This document shows, in pieces, positions 1-7,519 of a stretch of DNA of 45,601 bases. Made by a program: the position numbers and the translations under genes. Below the pieces are notes generated by a model. The model saw only the letters and a program-made list of their open reading frames with translations, made no database searches and had not been told where the DNA came from. Location of the stretch: the NCBI GenBank assembly GCA_029259185.1, contig JAPDJF010000030.1:1-45601 (forward strand), written 5' to 3'. The stretch's first letter is position 1; the number at the start of each line of letters is the position of its first letter. Source of the stretch: Hadesarchaea archaeon (GTDB lineage Archaea; Hadarchaeota; Hadarchaeia; Hadarchaeales; WYZ-LMO6).

Positions 1-400
1 CCAAGTACGGAATCCTGGTGGGGGGGACTAGGAGGATGTACTCCGACCCCAGCACCTCGGCCCCGAGCAAGCAAGCGAAGAAGACCGCGGGGAGGTAGAG
101 GGGGAAGGCCCAGAAACCCAAAGGCTTGGAATCGGGAAAGATCCGGGTGAAGTGAACGAACACGGGGAAGAGGAGGATCAGACCCCCTTCCGCGAACCTC
201 CCCAGCAGGAAGGCGAGATACCCCGAGGTCACGTCCTCCCCGGACTTCCCCAAACACCACACCATCCCCAAGAACGCGAGCAAGGCAGCCATCCGGTGGG
301 TGGGGTACCAGAACCCAGCCCTCAGGATGTACAGACCGAAGGAGAACAGCAAGAAAGAGGAGACGAATCCGCCTAGGGTGTAAGCGCTTGCATCAATCAT
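1..400 (-). CDS. N-terminal 7TM sensor-type membrane protein (partial)
   Basis: The gene runs off the left edge; 133 residues are visible. Translation from the ATG at 400 gives a very hydrophobic chain with about four membrane helices and a motif close to FPVFVHFTRIFPD, which resembles the membrane sensor region found at the N-terminus of many archaeal and bacterial histidine kinases (HisKA_7TM type). The kinase part would lie outside the window, so that assignment is inference. Its ATG overlaps the TGA of the winged-helix gene upstream by four bases (ATGA), which points to translational coupling and a shared transcript. A membrane sensor paired with a small DNA-binding protein would make sense, but a plain membrane protein is also possible. 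Confidence 0.6.
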   Translation of the reverse strand, partial: MIDASAYTLGGFVSSFLLFSFGLYILRAGFWYPTHRMAALLAFLGMVWCLGKSGEDVTSGYLAFLLGRFAEGGLILLFPVFVHFTRIFPDSKPLGFWAFPLYLPAVFFACLLGAEVLGSEYILLVPPTRIPYL

Positions 401-708
401 CTCTTTGACCGAGGTATGCGATGCTTCGCTCTCAAAAAGCTCCTGATCCACCGCTCACATGCGCTCTTCCCCTCCGGGGTGAGCTGATACTTCTTCAGAG
501 ATTCATTAAACTCGACGAACTCTTCCTTCGTCATTCGCTCGAGTGCCTCGTTCAGGAGACCGGGGGGCACTATGTTCTCTTCCACCGGGATCGAGAAGAT
601 GCTGATGCCGAGGGCGTTGGGTTCACGCTTGTTGAGTTCGTATAAAATAAGGACCTCGGCCCCGGATACGGTCTTCAACCCTCTGTTTTTTCCCACGACC
701 CCCACCAA
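397..708 (-). CDS. Small winged-helix protein, probable transcription regulator
   Basis: This 103-residue protein has the pattern of an archaeal winged-helix domain: an N-terminal helix (about residues 15-30), a middle helical pair (50-70) and a wing strand ending KYQLTPEGK near residue 80, followed by a basic C-terminal helix. No metal-binding cysteine pattern is seen. The likely start is TTG at 708, with GTG one codon later as alternative. Upstream (about 710-745, minus strand) is AT-rich and can hold a TATA box. It couples by ATGA overlap to the membrane protein gene downstream. The exact family (ArsR, PadR or an archaea-specific group) cannot be fixed by eye. Confidence 0.6.
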   Translation of the reverse strand: MVGVVGKNRGLKTVSGAEVLILYELNKREPNALGISIFSIPVEENIVPPGLLNEALERMTKEEFVEFNESLKKYQLTPEGKSACERWIRSFLRAKHRIPRSKR

Positions 709-953
709 TTTTTATTTATTACATCTATTTAAGTTCTGTTTATTGAACTTGGTTCACTAATCTGGTTTACTAATTTATTACCTAGAATCTCCATTTTTTT
801 GTAAGTTAATCCACTAAGGCATGGCTTCGCAGGTGATTCGATGATCGATACGGCCCCCATCAAGCCGGTAGACAGAGTTGCTCGGGGGAAGAGAGCTGTC
901 TCCCACCTCGCGGGCCCACCTCCGCCTATCTCCAGACCGAACAAAAATTTGGG

Positions 954-1229
954 GTGGTCGGGATGAAAATCTGGAACATCTTGGAGACCCCATGTGCTCG
1001 GATAATTTTTTTCCTCTCGGAACAGGGGGAGGTGAGGTATTCGAAGCTGACTAAACTTGTTCCGAGTCGTGGTACCCTATCATCGAATCTCAGGGACCTA
1101 GAGCAAGAAGGGTTGATCAAGAGAAGGGTCACAACAACAAAACCAATCCAATCAATTTATTCCCTGACCGAAAAGGGAACGATCATCGCAGAAAATCTCC
1201 TCCAGATGAGGAAAACCCTCCGGTCTTAG
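954..1229 (+). CDS. Winged-helix DNA-binding protein
   Basis: The 91-residue product has the order helix, helix, recognition helix, wing typical of HxlR/MarR-like archaeal regulators: VRYSKLTKLVPSRGTLSSNL (about residues 27-46) is the helix-turn-helix, EQEGLIKRR precedes the wing, and SIYSLTEKG closes it. Start is GTG at 954 or ATG at 963; the latter gives a protein three residues shorter and looks equally good. It stands alone, with 245 bases of AT-rich non-coding DNA before it (710-953, where no other gene was found) and the tRNA-Leu gene in the opposite orientation after it. The target is unknown. Confidence 0.65.
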   Translation: MVGMKIWNILETPCARIIFFLSEQGEVRYSKLTKLVPSRGTLSSNLRDLEQEGLIKRRVTTTKPIQSIYSLTEKGTIIAENLLQMRKTLRS

Positions 1230-1328
1230 TTCAATCTCAACGGGAACGAAGGCGACTACCGGATTCCACGCGAAGTCTGTTTAACGGGCTTGGATCGCGA
1301 GTGGTTAGAATCCTCCGAGCAAACACCT

Positions 1329-1445
1329 TGGTGCGGGGGAGGGGATTTGAACCCCCGAACTCCTTCGAGACCAGATCTCCCACCCAACAGACTTGAGTAT
1401 CGCCCAAAAAGTCTGGCGCCTTTGACCTGGCTCGGCAACCCCCGC
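1329..1445 (-). tRNA. tRNA-Leu(CAA) with two probable BHB introns
   Basis: Acceptor GCGGGGG (1445-1439) pairs with CCCCCGC (1339-1333), A73 and an encoded CCA follow. The D-arm, the 14-nt class II variable arm (TCTCGAAGGAGTTC) and the T-arm match archaeal tRNA-Leu. The anticodon arm only makes sense if two pieces are removed. Intron 1 is 14 nt (1399-1412) after position 30: CGCC (25-28) pairs with GGCG in the intron, leaving 3-nt bulges at both cuts. Intron 2 is 15 nt (1377-1391) at the usual 37/38 site: CTCA (32-35) pairs with TGGG. The spliced arm reads CCAGA CTCAAGA TCTGG, anticodon CAA. No single intron gives a Leu anticodon. A TATA-like TTAAAAAT lies about 26 nt upstream (1469-1476). Confidence 0.9.
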
Positions 1446-1514
1446 ACTATTCATTTTCTCTTTTCGGATTTTTAACGAATGTGTCTTTTCAAGACTTTGA
1501 AAGAACCAGCACCC

Positions 1515-2921
1515 TCACCTGTACCAGGGGAGACATCGGGTCAAATATTCCGAAAGAAACGTCGCTACCCCTTCGTACCTGCACAGCCTTAATACTCCCT
1601 TCCCCTCGTACACACGGTATCCCTCAGATACGGCCTCCTTCACATGTTTCCCGAACCCCTCTCGCCGATCGAGGAGTTGCCTGAGGACGTCCCCCACTCT
1701 TCGTTTTTCTCGTTCAACTTCAAAGACCACTCTCCCTTCCGAATTGACATAGGGGCCACTCCACGATTTCCCTGAGTGGAGATGCCTTCCGATGAAATTC
1801 GACGCGGACACGGTGATCGGGGGACCAACCCTCATCCGAAGACCGGGCAGGCACGAATGGGCTACCTCCAGCAGAATAACAGATATCCCATCAGACCACA
1901 CATCGCTCCTCAGGACTTCAAATCCCTCCCGCGCCAGTGCCGCCGAAATAGTCCGTTCGGTCTTTCGAAGCTGGGGGTACAAAACATCCTCCACCACATC
2001 AGGGGTTTTAAAAGTGATGCAGAACAACCCCGTTCCCCTCCGCTCTATCAATCGACTCAACTCCCGGCGACTAATTTTCCGTGCGGGATTTGGGAAAAAG
2101 AATTTTTCGTGCGGTTCTTTGAGGAAATCTCTACAAGCGAGGACAAAAGTAGCAAAGCTTTGGAGAGAGACCGCTGCCGCAACGTTCCGGCTGCGATCCA
2201 CCGGATCCACCACGACTAGAGGACGATCCCCGAACAGCAAGCGAACTTCGGATGGATCCGCATAAACTCCCTCTATGTCTATGATGATCCCAGGCTTCCA
2301 GCTGGCCGCCCTCCCCACCAGCCCCTGAAAAGACCCATAATGGAGGATCAATAGCTCGCAGAGGTAGCCCGAAAAACCTCCGACTTTGAACTCCGATCCG
2401 TAACATCCGGTTCCCATCATGAACCTCTTGAGGAGCCGAATTTCCCGCTTGAGGCCGTCGTTCAAACGTCGTGATACATACTGGGTGTGGAAAGGTGTTC
2501 TGTCCACCGCCGAGCGCAACTCGGTTGGACTCCTGAGCCTGAAACAAGGGACAACTTCGACTCTGTACCCCCTGAACTCGATCTCCAAGTATGGATGCTC
2601 GGCGTACTTCAGCCTCCGCTTTCCACCAAGCCTCTGCGCAACTTCTAAAACCTCTGTGAAGAGTTCTCTAGGAGAGTCTTCGGGAAGGAGAACGAACAGA
2701 TCTAGATCGTTCTCCCCAGCGAGCCATGTGTCCTTTGCAAAAGAACCCTCCACTCTGACCTCCGCTTCTATCCCTCTCCTACTCAATCCTTCCGACAACT
2801 TGGCCATCAGCCTGTTTATCACTTCCCGCGATTTCCTCCTGTCCTCCTCGGTTGGTTGGATTCTAGCTAATACCGCTGAACAAATTTCTGAGATCTTCCT
2901 CTCACTTCCTCTCGGCTCCAT
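1515..2921 (-). CDS. cca: CCA-adding enzyme (tRNA nucleotidyltransferase, class I)
   Basis: The 468-residue protein fits the archaeal class I CCA-adding enzyme, which builds or repairs the CCA end of tRNAs from CTP and ATP without a template. The nucleotidyltransferase motif GSFAKDTWLAGENDLDLFV starts at residue 59, with catalytic Asp72 and Asp74; a third acidic residue lies in YRVEVVPCF near residue 118. Central and tail domains follow at normal length. Start is the ATG at 2921. It lies 50 bases after the HDAC-fold gene on the same strand, so the two may share a transcript. The neighbouring tRNA-Leu gene already encodes its CCA, while the tRNA-Arg gene in this window does not and would need this enzyme. 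Confidence 0.95.
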   Translation of the reverse strand: MEPRGSERKISEICSAVLARIQPTEEDRRKSREVINRLMAKLSEGLSRRGIEAEVRVEGSFAKDTWLAGENDLDLFVLLPEDSPRELFTEVLEVAQRLGGKRRLKYAEHPYLEIEFRGYRVEVVPCFRLRSPTELRSAVDRTPFHTQYVSRRLNDGLKREIRLLKRFMMGTGCYGSEFKVGGFSGYLCELLILHYGSFQGLVGRAASWKPGIIIDIEGVYADPSEVRLLFGDRPLVVVDPVDRSRNVAAAVSLQSFATFVLACRDFLKEPHEKFFFPNPARKISRRELSRLIERRGTGLFCITFKTPDVVEDVLYPQLRKTERTISAALAREGFEVLRSDVWSDGISVILLEVAHSCLPGLRMRVGPPITVSASNFIGRHLHSGKSWSGPYVNSEGRVVFEVEREKRRVGDVLRQLLDRREGFGKHVKEAVSEGYRVYEGKGVLRLCRYEGVATFLSEYLTRCLPWYR

Positions 2922-2971
2922 CGAACTCCAAGCTCATATTAAACTTCATTCCAATAAATCCCATCAGAAGG

Positions 2972-3997
2972 TCACATGCTCCAATACTTGGCTAACAGTC
3001 TCTTGAGTTCACCTATTACCGGAAGCCGCCGATGTTCCGGAGGTGAAGCAAATTCCCTACCAACCAAAGCCTTCGTGAGATTTGCCGCCGCCTCACCTAT
3101 GACCTCCAGGGCGTAACCTCCCTCCAGCACGAAAACGACCTTTCCACCGCACAAGTGTTCTGCCTGTTTCACCACATGCCCGGTTAACCACCCATATGCG
3201 GAGGGGGAGAGCTGGAGCTGAGTTAGTGGATCCTCCGCCAACGGATCGAATCCCACCGACACCGCTATGAATTCAGGTTTGAATATCTCGCTTAACGGCA
3301 AGAAGATTTCTTCGATGGCAAAAGCGTAGTCGGGATCTCCACTCCCTGGGGGGAATGGCACGTTCACATTAAATCCCTCCCCATCACCAGATCCGAGCTC
3401 ATGGATGAACCCACAACCTGGATAAAGCGTCCTGGGATCTTGATGGAACGAGAGATAGAGAACCGAGGGATCCTCATAGAATATGTCTTGCGTGCCATTT
3501 CCGTGATGGGCATCCAGATCCAAAATCATTATCCTCTTCATGTTGAAGTTCTGCTTCAGCTTTTCAACCATCACGGCCACATTGTTGAAATAACAAAATC
3601 CACCACCCCTCACCCTACACGCATGGTGCCCAGGAGGTCTGAGGAGGGCAAATGCATTATTCCACTTTCCCGAGACCACACCCTCACCAGCGTCGATCGC
3701 TCCCCCAACCGCCAGCAGGGCAATCCCAAACGTGCCCGGAGGCGTTGGAGTGTCCAAATCTAACGGTGTTCCCGATTCACTCATCTTCTCAACCAACCGG
3801 ACGTAAGAGGGATCGTGGACCAACTGGAGATCCTCCACCGACGCCGGAGACGGAGGAGTCACCTGAACTTCGGGCGAATACCACATCTTCTCCTTCTTCA
3901 ATGTTTCAACTATCGCCCTTAATCGCCAAGGGTTCTCCGGATGGCTCCTTCCGGGATCGTGTTTCATGAACTCTTCTGAGTATATCAACGCGGTCAT
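2972..3997 (-). CDS. Histone deacetylase-fold amidohydrolase
   Basis: This is a 341-residue member of the HDAC/acetoin-utilisation/acetylpolyamine amidohydrolase superfamily, Zn-dependent enzymes that remove acyl groups from amines. Visible motifs: RPPGHHA with tandem His124-His125, GGGFCYFNNVAV (131-142), the metal-binding LDLDAHHGNG (159-168), SVGFDPLAEDPL, and LEGGYAL near the C-terminus. The chosen ATG at 3997 overlaps the TGA of dph6 by four bases and follows a GGAGA ribosome site; an in-frame start further upstream would lie inside dph6. The substrate in archaea is not established; acetylated polyamines or protein lysines are both possible. The AMP-forming acetyl-CoA synthetase at 19687-21633 is another acetyl-metabolism gene in the window, but no direct link is shown. 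Confidence 0.9.
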   Translation of the reverse strand: MTALIYSEEFMKHDPGRSHPENPWRLRAIVETLKKEKMWYSPEVQVTPPSPASVEDLQLVHDPSYVRLVEKMSESGTPLDLDTPTPPGTFGIALLAVGGAIDAGEGVVSGKWNNAFALLRPPGHHACRVRGGGFCYFNNVAVMVEKLKQNFNMKRIMILDLDAHHGNGTQDIFYEDPSVLYLSFHQDPRTLYPGCGFIHELGSGDGEGFNVNVPFPPGSGDPDYAFAIEEIFLPLSEIFKPEFIAVSVGFDPLAEDPLTQLQLSPSAYGWLTGHVVKQAEHLCGGKVVFVLEGGYALEVIGEAAANLTKALVGREFASPPEHRRLPVIGELKRLLAKYWSM

Positions 3998-4668
3998 ATC
4001 TTCTCCACCGTTTTGACTCTTTTTATCGATAGATACCCCCTCACCCCATCCCACACCCGATCAGCTTCAAGCAATTCGATGCGTCTGGAAAAGAAGGGTG
4101 CATCCAGCACTAACGTCTCGTACTCCCCCCCTTCCGCGACTAGGTTGATTCCATATTTTTCCTTTACCCTGACCAAATCCTCTACGCACCTCCTATCTAG
4201 CGTTCTCCCGAGCCACTCCTCTCCCAAACCCTCAGAAGAGACCGATGTTATGATCACTTTAAAACCTTCCCCTAGGAGTTCGAACAAGAGCCGGAGGGGA
4301 TCTTCTCCCCACAAGGGGGCGACTACTTCAAGACCCAGTTTTTCACAAATTTTGTCTATCCGGGTTTTCTGGTAGGTCGAAGCTATCGCTCCGCTCACCA
4401 CACCTTCAACGTCCAATCCTCTAAGCACCCTCTCCAGATCACCCACCTCTTTCTCTTTTTCCCCACTCGTCTCCGCCTCCAGCGAGGGAATATCTGAACA
4501 TTCGGCGAAAACTCTGGCCAAACGTATGTTGGGGTGATGGTACATCCAAGAATCCGCTCTCTGAGGGATCATGATGATCGCCTCTGAGATCTCATGGCCA
4601 CTCCGCATGGCTCGCCAGATGGCCAGTGCGGAGTCCTTTCCACCTGAACAGAGAGCTGCGAGTCTCAC
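3994..4668 (-). CDS. dph6: Diphthine-ammonia ligase (ATP pyrophosphatase family)
   Basis: The 224-residue protein starts with the N-type ATP pyrophosphatase loop SGGKDSA (residues 8-14) and carries the family's later signatures VEGVVSGAI, LWGEDP and AEGGEYETLVLDAP. Dph6 performs the last step of diphthamide formation on elongation factor aEF2, amidating diphthine with ammonium and ATP. Length matches archaeal homologues. The start is GTG at 4668; nothing further upstream fits. It leads a two-gene coupled unit with the HDAC-fold hydrolase (ATGA overlap). Its promoter appears to be one arm of the symmetric divergent promoter at 4672-4704, giving an almost leaderless mRNA. Confidence 0.9.
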   Translation of the reverse strand: MRLAALCSGGKDSALAIWRAMRSGHEISEAIIMIPQRADSWMYHHPNIRLARVFAECSDIPSLEAETSGEKEKEVGDLERVLRGLDVEGVVSGAIASTYQKTRIDKICEKLGLEVVAPLWGEDPLRLLFELLGEGFKVIITSVSSEGLGEEWLGRTLDRRCVEDLVRVKEKYGINLVAEGGEYETLVLDAPFFSRRIELLEADRVWDGVRGYLSIKRVKTVEKI

Positions 4669-4671
4669 GCA

Positions 4672-4704
4672 CTAGTATTTAGCTTCAAAATGTAAAAATA
4701 CTAG
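4672..4704. promoter_or_regulatory. Symmetric divergent promoter
   Basis: CTAGTATTT (4672-4680) and its exact complement AAATACTAG (4696-4704) are separated by 15 bases between two divergent genes. Each arm contains a TATTT core placed 24-32 bases upstream of one start codon: GTG 4668 on the minus strand and ATG 4706 on the plus strand. The simplest reading is a bidirectional promoter with leaderless transcripts in both directions. A dimeric repressor operator would have the same symmetry. Confidence 0.55.
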
Positions 4705-4705
4705 A

Positions 4706-5053
4706 ATGAACTTGCTGAGGACAACCGCATCCATCCTAGGTGTGGTAGGTGTCTTCATCATCTTTGAGGCGGGCACCCCTCAACCCCGCAGCATGATAGA
4801 TTACTCGATGATAAGTTTAGGAGTCGCGTTTTCTCTTACTTATTTCCTGCTGGTAGTCGAAGACTCACCGAGCGGTGCTCGGGTCTCTGTCCTCTTCGCA
4901 CCCATCATGCTCGGAGCGGGGATCTCCTCACTCTACCAAGTTGCGACGCATTCGTTCTCCGAAACTGCTTTTTCATGCCTGACCGTGCTCGCAATATTTT
5001 TTATACTCGTAGGCATCGCCATGGTCTACAAAGTGTTTTCTACCTCAGCCTAG
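4706..5053 (+). CDS. Small integral membrane protein, unknown function
   Basis: The 115-residue product is mostly membrane: four hydrophobic stretches at about residues 7-23, 33-51, 60-78 and 88-110, with short polar links and no conserved catalytic pattern that can be recognised. The ATG at 4706 sits directly after the divergent promoter, so the mRNA is probably leaderless. It precedes the transglutaminase-fold gene by 70 bases on the same strand and could be co-transcribed with it, which would make both surface or membrane functions. No family was recognised. Confidence 0.6.
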   Translation: MNLLRTTASILGVVGVFIIFEAGTPQPRSMIDYSMISLGVAFSLTYFLLVVEDSPSGARVSVLFAPIMLGAGISSLYQVATHSFSETAFSCLTVLAIFFILVGIAMVYKVFSTSA

Positions 5054-5123
5054 ATGTTTCGAATATCAGCACTGAGAAAATCCCGTTACGGTTTGCTACG
5101 GATTCCCGACCAATCCATCGAGC

Positions 5124-6530
5124 ATGGGGTATAATTTTTTAAAAAGAAAGAAAACTTCTCTAGTGTTAGCCCGGTTGATTTCCGTCATTACACTCTCCAT
5201 CGTGCTGTCCTTGATTTTCCTCCCACCAGTTACTGGAGACTCAGTGGTTTATAGGATCCAAAAGACCTACGAGGTCTCCAACGAGAGTTCCACAACCGCA
5301 ACCAATGTGCAGGTGTTCATTTTCATCTTCGACAACGGTTATTTCGGATGGAACAACCAAACAATCCTCAACGAAGACATTCTACCCCTCGACTACACGA
5401 TCGAAGAGTGTGACGACAACCGAGTGTTGGAATTCTCACTCGGAACGCTTCGCCCGAATGAATCCCAGCTCATCTCCATAGAGCAAATCATCCGCGTCGA
5501 TGATGTGGAATTGACCATCGACCCATCAAAGGTGGGGGGTACTGTTCCTCCAGAGTTGTTTCCACTCACCCAGCCGGTTCCACACCTGTGGGAAAGTGAT
5601 GCCCCCGAGCTTGTGGAGAGGGTCAGAGAACTCACTGAGAACGAGAGTAACCTATACTGGAGCGCGAAAACCGTATTTGACTTCGTGAACGGATATCTCA
5701 CCTACCAACCCAGCGAGGCGGAACACAGCGCCCTTGAAGCATATCGTACTAGGGTGGGAGACTGTAGCGAATTCGCCCACCTCCTTATCGCCTTGATCAG
5801 GGCGATGGGTTTGCCTGCCAAACTCATCGTTGGATACGGATATCAACATGATAGGGAGACCGATCTCGAAGACATGGGGCATGCGTTTGCCTCCATCTAT
5901 CTACCAAGCGTTGGATGGCTCCCGGCCGACGAGACTTGGGGCTTGGGAGGGGAGTTCGGGGAGCTAAGCTGCGACCACCTGATCCTGTTCACGAGTGATG
6001 GATCCAACCTAGTGAGCAACGGACGGATCCGTATTCCGGGAGACAGCATAACCTACTCGTACATCGGTACGGATCCGCGAATCTCCCTCCACTTGCGAAG
6101 ATCGGAAATAACCCGCGAGGTTGCCCTTGAGACACAGCTCAGGACAGCGCCCGGATTAGAGGGAAAGACCCTCCATCTTTACGTAACGGTTAAGAACTCG
6201 GGGACAAGGAAGGTGGAAAACCTATGGATCTCGATTCATGCCGATGAGAACCATTTTGTCGTTCCCCCAGAGCATGTCCTGCCAAGTCTGGCTCCGAAGA
6301 GTGAGCAGACGATCACCTTCGAACTCGAGGTGAAAGAGAGTGTCAGGAGCGACCCGATTATGGTGAGGGTAGACTACGATACGTGCTATGGAAAATTTTC
6401 GTCTGAGAGTGAAGAGGTTCTGATCACCGTGAATATGCCCCAACTGCCCTCGGGAGGCGTGATGAGGTTACTCATTATCATGGGATTGATAGGGATCGTG
6501 GGTGCCATTGTAGCCCTGTTACGGCGGTAA
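5124..6530 (+). CDS. Secreted, membrane-anchored transglutaminase-fold protein
   Basis: The 468-residue protein has an N-terminal signal or anchor (basic KRKK, then hydrophobic residues 14-36), a beta-rich region (40-150), a transglutaminase/cysteine-protease core (about 165-275), a CARDB-like beta domain (about 320-440) and a C-terminal membrane helix (447-465) ending RR. The catalytic triad is visible: Cys214 in GDCSEF, His253 in GHAFASIY, Asp269 in LPADETW. The layout places the catalytic core outside the cell, tethered at the C-terminus. Archaeal members of this superfamily are of unknown substrate; peptide-bond hydrolysis or crosslinking of surface proteins is plausible. Start ATG 5124 is the only one that keeps the signal sequence. 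Confidence 0.8.
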   Translation: MGYNFLKRKKTSLVLARLISVITLSIVLSLIFLPPVTGDSVVYRIQKTYEVSNESSTTATNVQVFIFIFDNGYFGWNNQTILNEDILPLDYTIEECDDNRVLEFSLGTLRPNESQLISIEQIIRVDDVELTIDPSKVGGTVPPELFPLTQPVPHLWESDAPELVERVRELTENESNLYWSAKTVFDFVNGYLTYQPSEAEHSALEAYRTRVGDCSEFAHLLIALIRAMGLPAKLIVGYGYQHDRETDLEDMGHAFASIYLPSVGWLPADETWGLGGEFGELSCDHLILFTSDGSNLVSNGRIRIPGDSITYSYIGTDPRISLHLRRSEITREVALETQLRTAPGLEGKTLHLYVTVKNSGTRKVENLWISIHADENHFVVPPEHVLPSLAPKSEQTITFELEVKESVRSDPIMVRVDYDTCYGKFSSESEEVLITVNMPQLPSGGVMRLLIIMGLIGIVGAIVALLRR

Positions 6531-6594
6531 AAGCCCGATGACCCACTCCCCCTGCCCTCGGAGGTGGATTCGACGATAGGGTGACCTCCTCCCC

Positions 6595-6874
6595 TCGCTT
6601 TCGCAGGGGGGCTTCCGCTTTTCCCTCGCGCTTCGCGGAAGCTTTCCCCGCTTTAGCGGTGCTCTAGCCCCTGCTTCATCCACCGACCCGATCCCATCCC
6701 ATTAGGCGGTTACGGAGATCCAATGTCCATCCTACCTGCGCTGTGCAGGTCCACAGGCGTTGGGTTCGGGGTGGCCCTCTCCACCTCCCGGAAGAAATTG
6801 GAGGGGAAATAACGTGGTTTTCGGCTTTCATCCCCCAGCTCTCGCATGGAGGCTCCCCGCCGACAGAGTTAAAT
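6595..6874 (-). mobile_element. Short non-coding IS605-derived element (MITE-like)
   Basis: This 280-bp stretch has no gene but shares both ends with the decayed IS605 element at 41494-42477. Left side: CTGCTTCATCCACC (6671-6684) is identical to 41517-41530, GGTTACGGAG (6708-6717) to 41589-41598, and CACAGGCGTT (6752-6761) to 41609-41618, in the same order. Right side: 6823-6874 aligns with 42424-42475 over some 50 bases at roughly three quarters identity. In the transposase orientation these are the right end (with the omega-RNA-like tail of tnpB) and the left end. Long hairpins occur near 6612-6642 (GCTTCCGC / GCGGAAGC). It ends about 30 bases before the proteasome gene and brings the GTTAAAT that serves as its likely TATA box. 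Confidence 0.7.
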
Positions 6875-6904
6875 CTGAGGGAGCTGGAATTGAAAGTGAT
6901 CGGC

Positions 6905-7516
6905 ATGGAGTACTTCGCAGGCACGGTAGTGGGGTTGCGGGCTAAAGAGGGAATCGCCCTGGCCTCAGACACGCGTGGGGTCTCGTATTACATGGTGTTG
7001 AGCAAGCGAGCACGCAAACTCTTCAAATTGGATGAAAAAATAGGTGCTGCCTTCTCTGGAGCTCCGGGGGATATCCAGAGTCTGGTGAACTTCCTCAGAG
7101 TGGAGGCCAACATCTATCGACTGCAACATGGACGCACCATCTCCATCCGAGGATTGGCCCAAGTGGCATCGAACATCCTTCAAGGTCGAAGGTTGTTCCC
7201 ATACGTGCTTGAAGGGGTGATATCCGGAGTCGAGAGAGATGGGCCCCACCTTATCCTCATCGACCCTGCCGGCGGAAGGATCGAAGAGGAGGATTTCGCA
7301 AGCGGAGGTACGGGTGCTATGGTAGCATACGGGGTCTTGGAGAGAAATTACCGAAAAGGGATGAGCCTCCAAGAATGCGAGAAACTCGCCGCGGAGGCTA
7401 TTAAAACCGCTATAGAGCGGGATGCCGCGACTGGGGATAAGATAGTAGTCTCGATCATCGACGAAGGGGGGTACCGCGAGCTGTCCGATGAAGAGGTCGA
7501 GCGACTCCTCAAGTGA
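6905..7516 (+). CDS. psmB: Proteasome beta-type subunit, probably non-catalytic
   Basis: The 203-residue protein is a 20S proteasome beta-type subunit: GIALASDTR, KLFKLDEKIGAAFSG, NFLRVEANIYRLQHGR, LEGVISGVE and a C-terminal region of normal length. In active beta subunits a G-T-T-T-V-G start gives the catalytic Thr1. Here the sequence is F-A-G-T-V-V-G; anchoring on the conserved V4-G5, Lys9, Asp17 and Lys33 puts Gly, not Thr, at position 1, as in the inactive crenarchaeal beta1 type (P-A-T-A-V-G). A one-residue gap would instead leave a Thr1, so activity is unresolved. ATG 6905 is preferred; GTG 6896 is possible. The TATA-like GTTAAAT at 6869-6875 comes from the element upstream. Confidence 0.85.
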   Translation: MEYFAGTVVGLRAKEGIALASDTRGVSYYMVLSKRARKLFKLDEKIGAAFSGAPGDIQSLVNFLRVEANIYRLQHGRTISIRGLAQVASNILQGRRLFPYVLEGVISGVERDGPHLILIDPAGGRIEEEDFASGGTGAMVAYGVLERNYRKGMSLQECEKLAAEAIKTAIERDAATGDKIVVSIIDEGGYRELSDEEVERLLK

Positions 7517-7519
7517 GCA

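Noticed and set aside
729-944. Open frame on the minus strand upstream of the winged-helix gene
   Set aside because: Composition is unlike a protein, there is no ribosome site or family pattern, and it covers the AT-rich promoter area.
1329-1445. tRNA-Ser(UGA) with one 29-nt intron
   Set aside because: Cutting after position 34 gives anticodon TGA, but A73, the D-arm and the 14-nt variable arm are those of tRNA-Leu, and the two-intron model has better BHB pairing.
3401-3969. Plus-strand open frames within the HDAC-fold gene
   Set aside because: They lie antisense to a well-conserved gene and have no recognisable features.
6743-6904. N-terminal extension of the proteasome subunit
   Set aside because: The extra residues come from the IS605-derived element and do not resemble any proteasome propeptide; the TATA box lies inside it.
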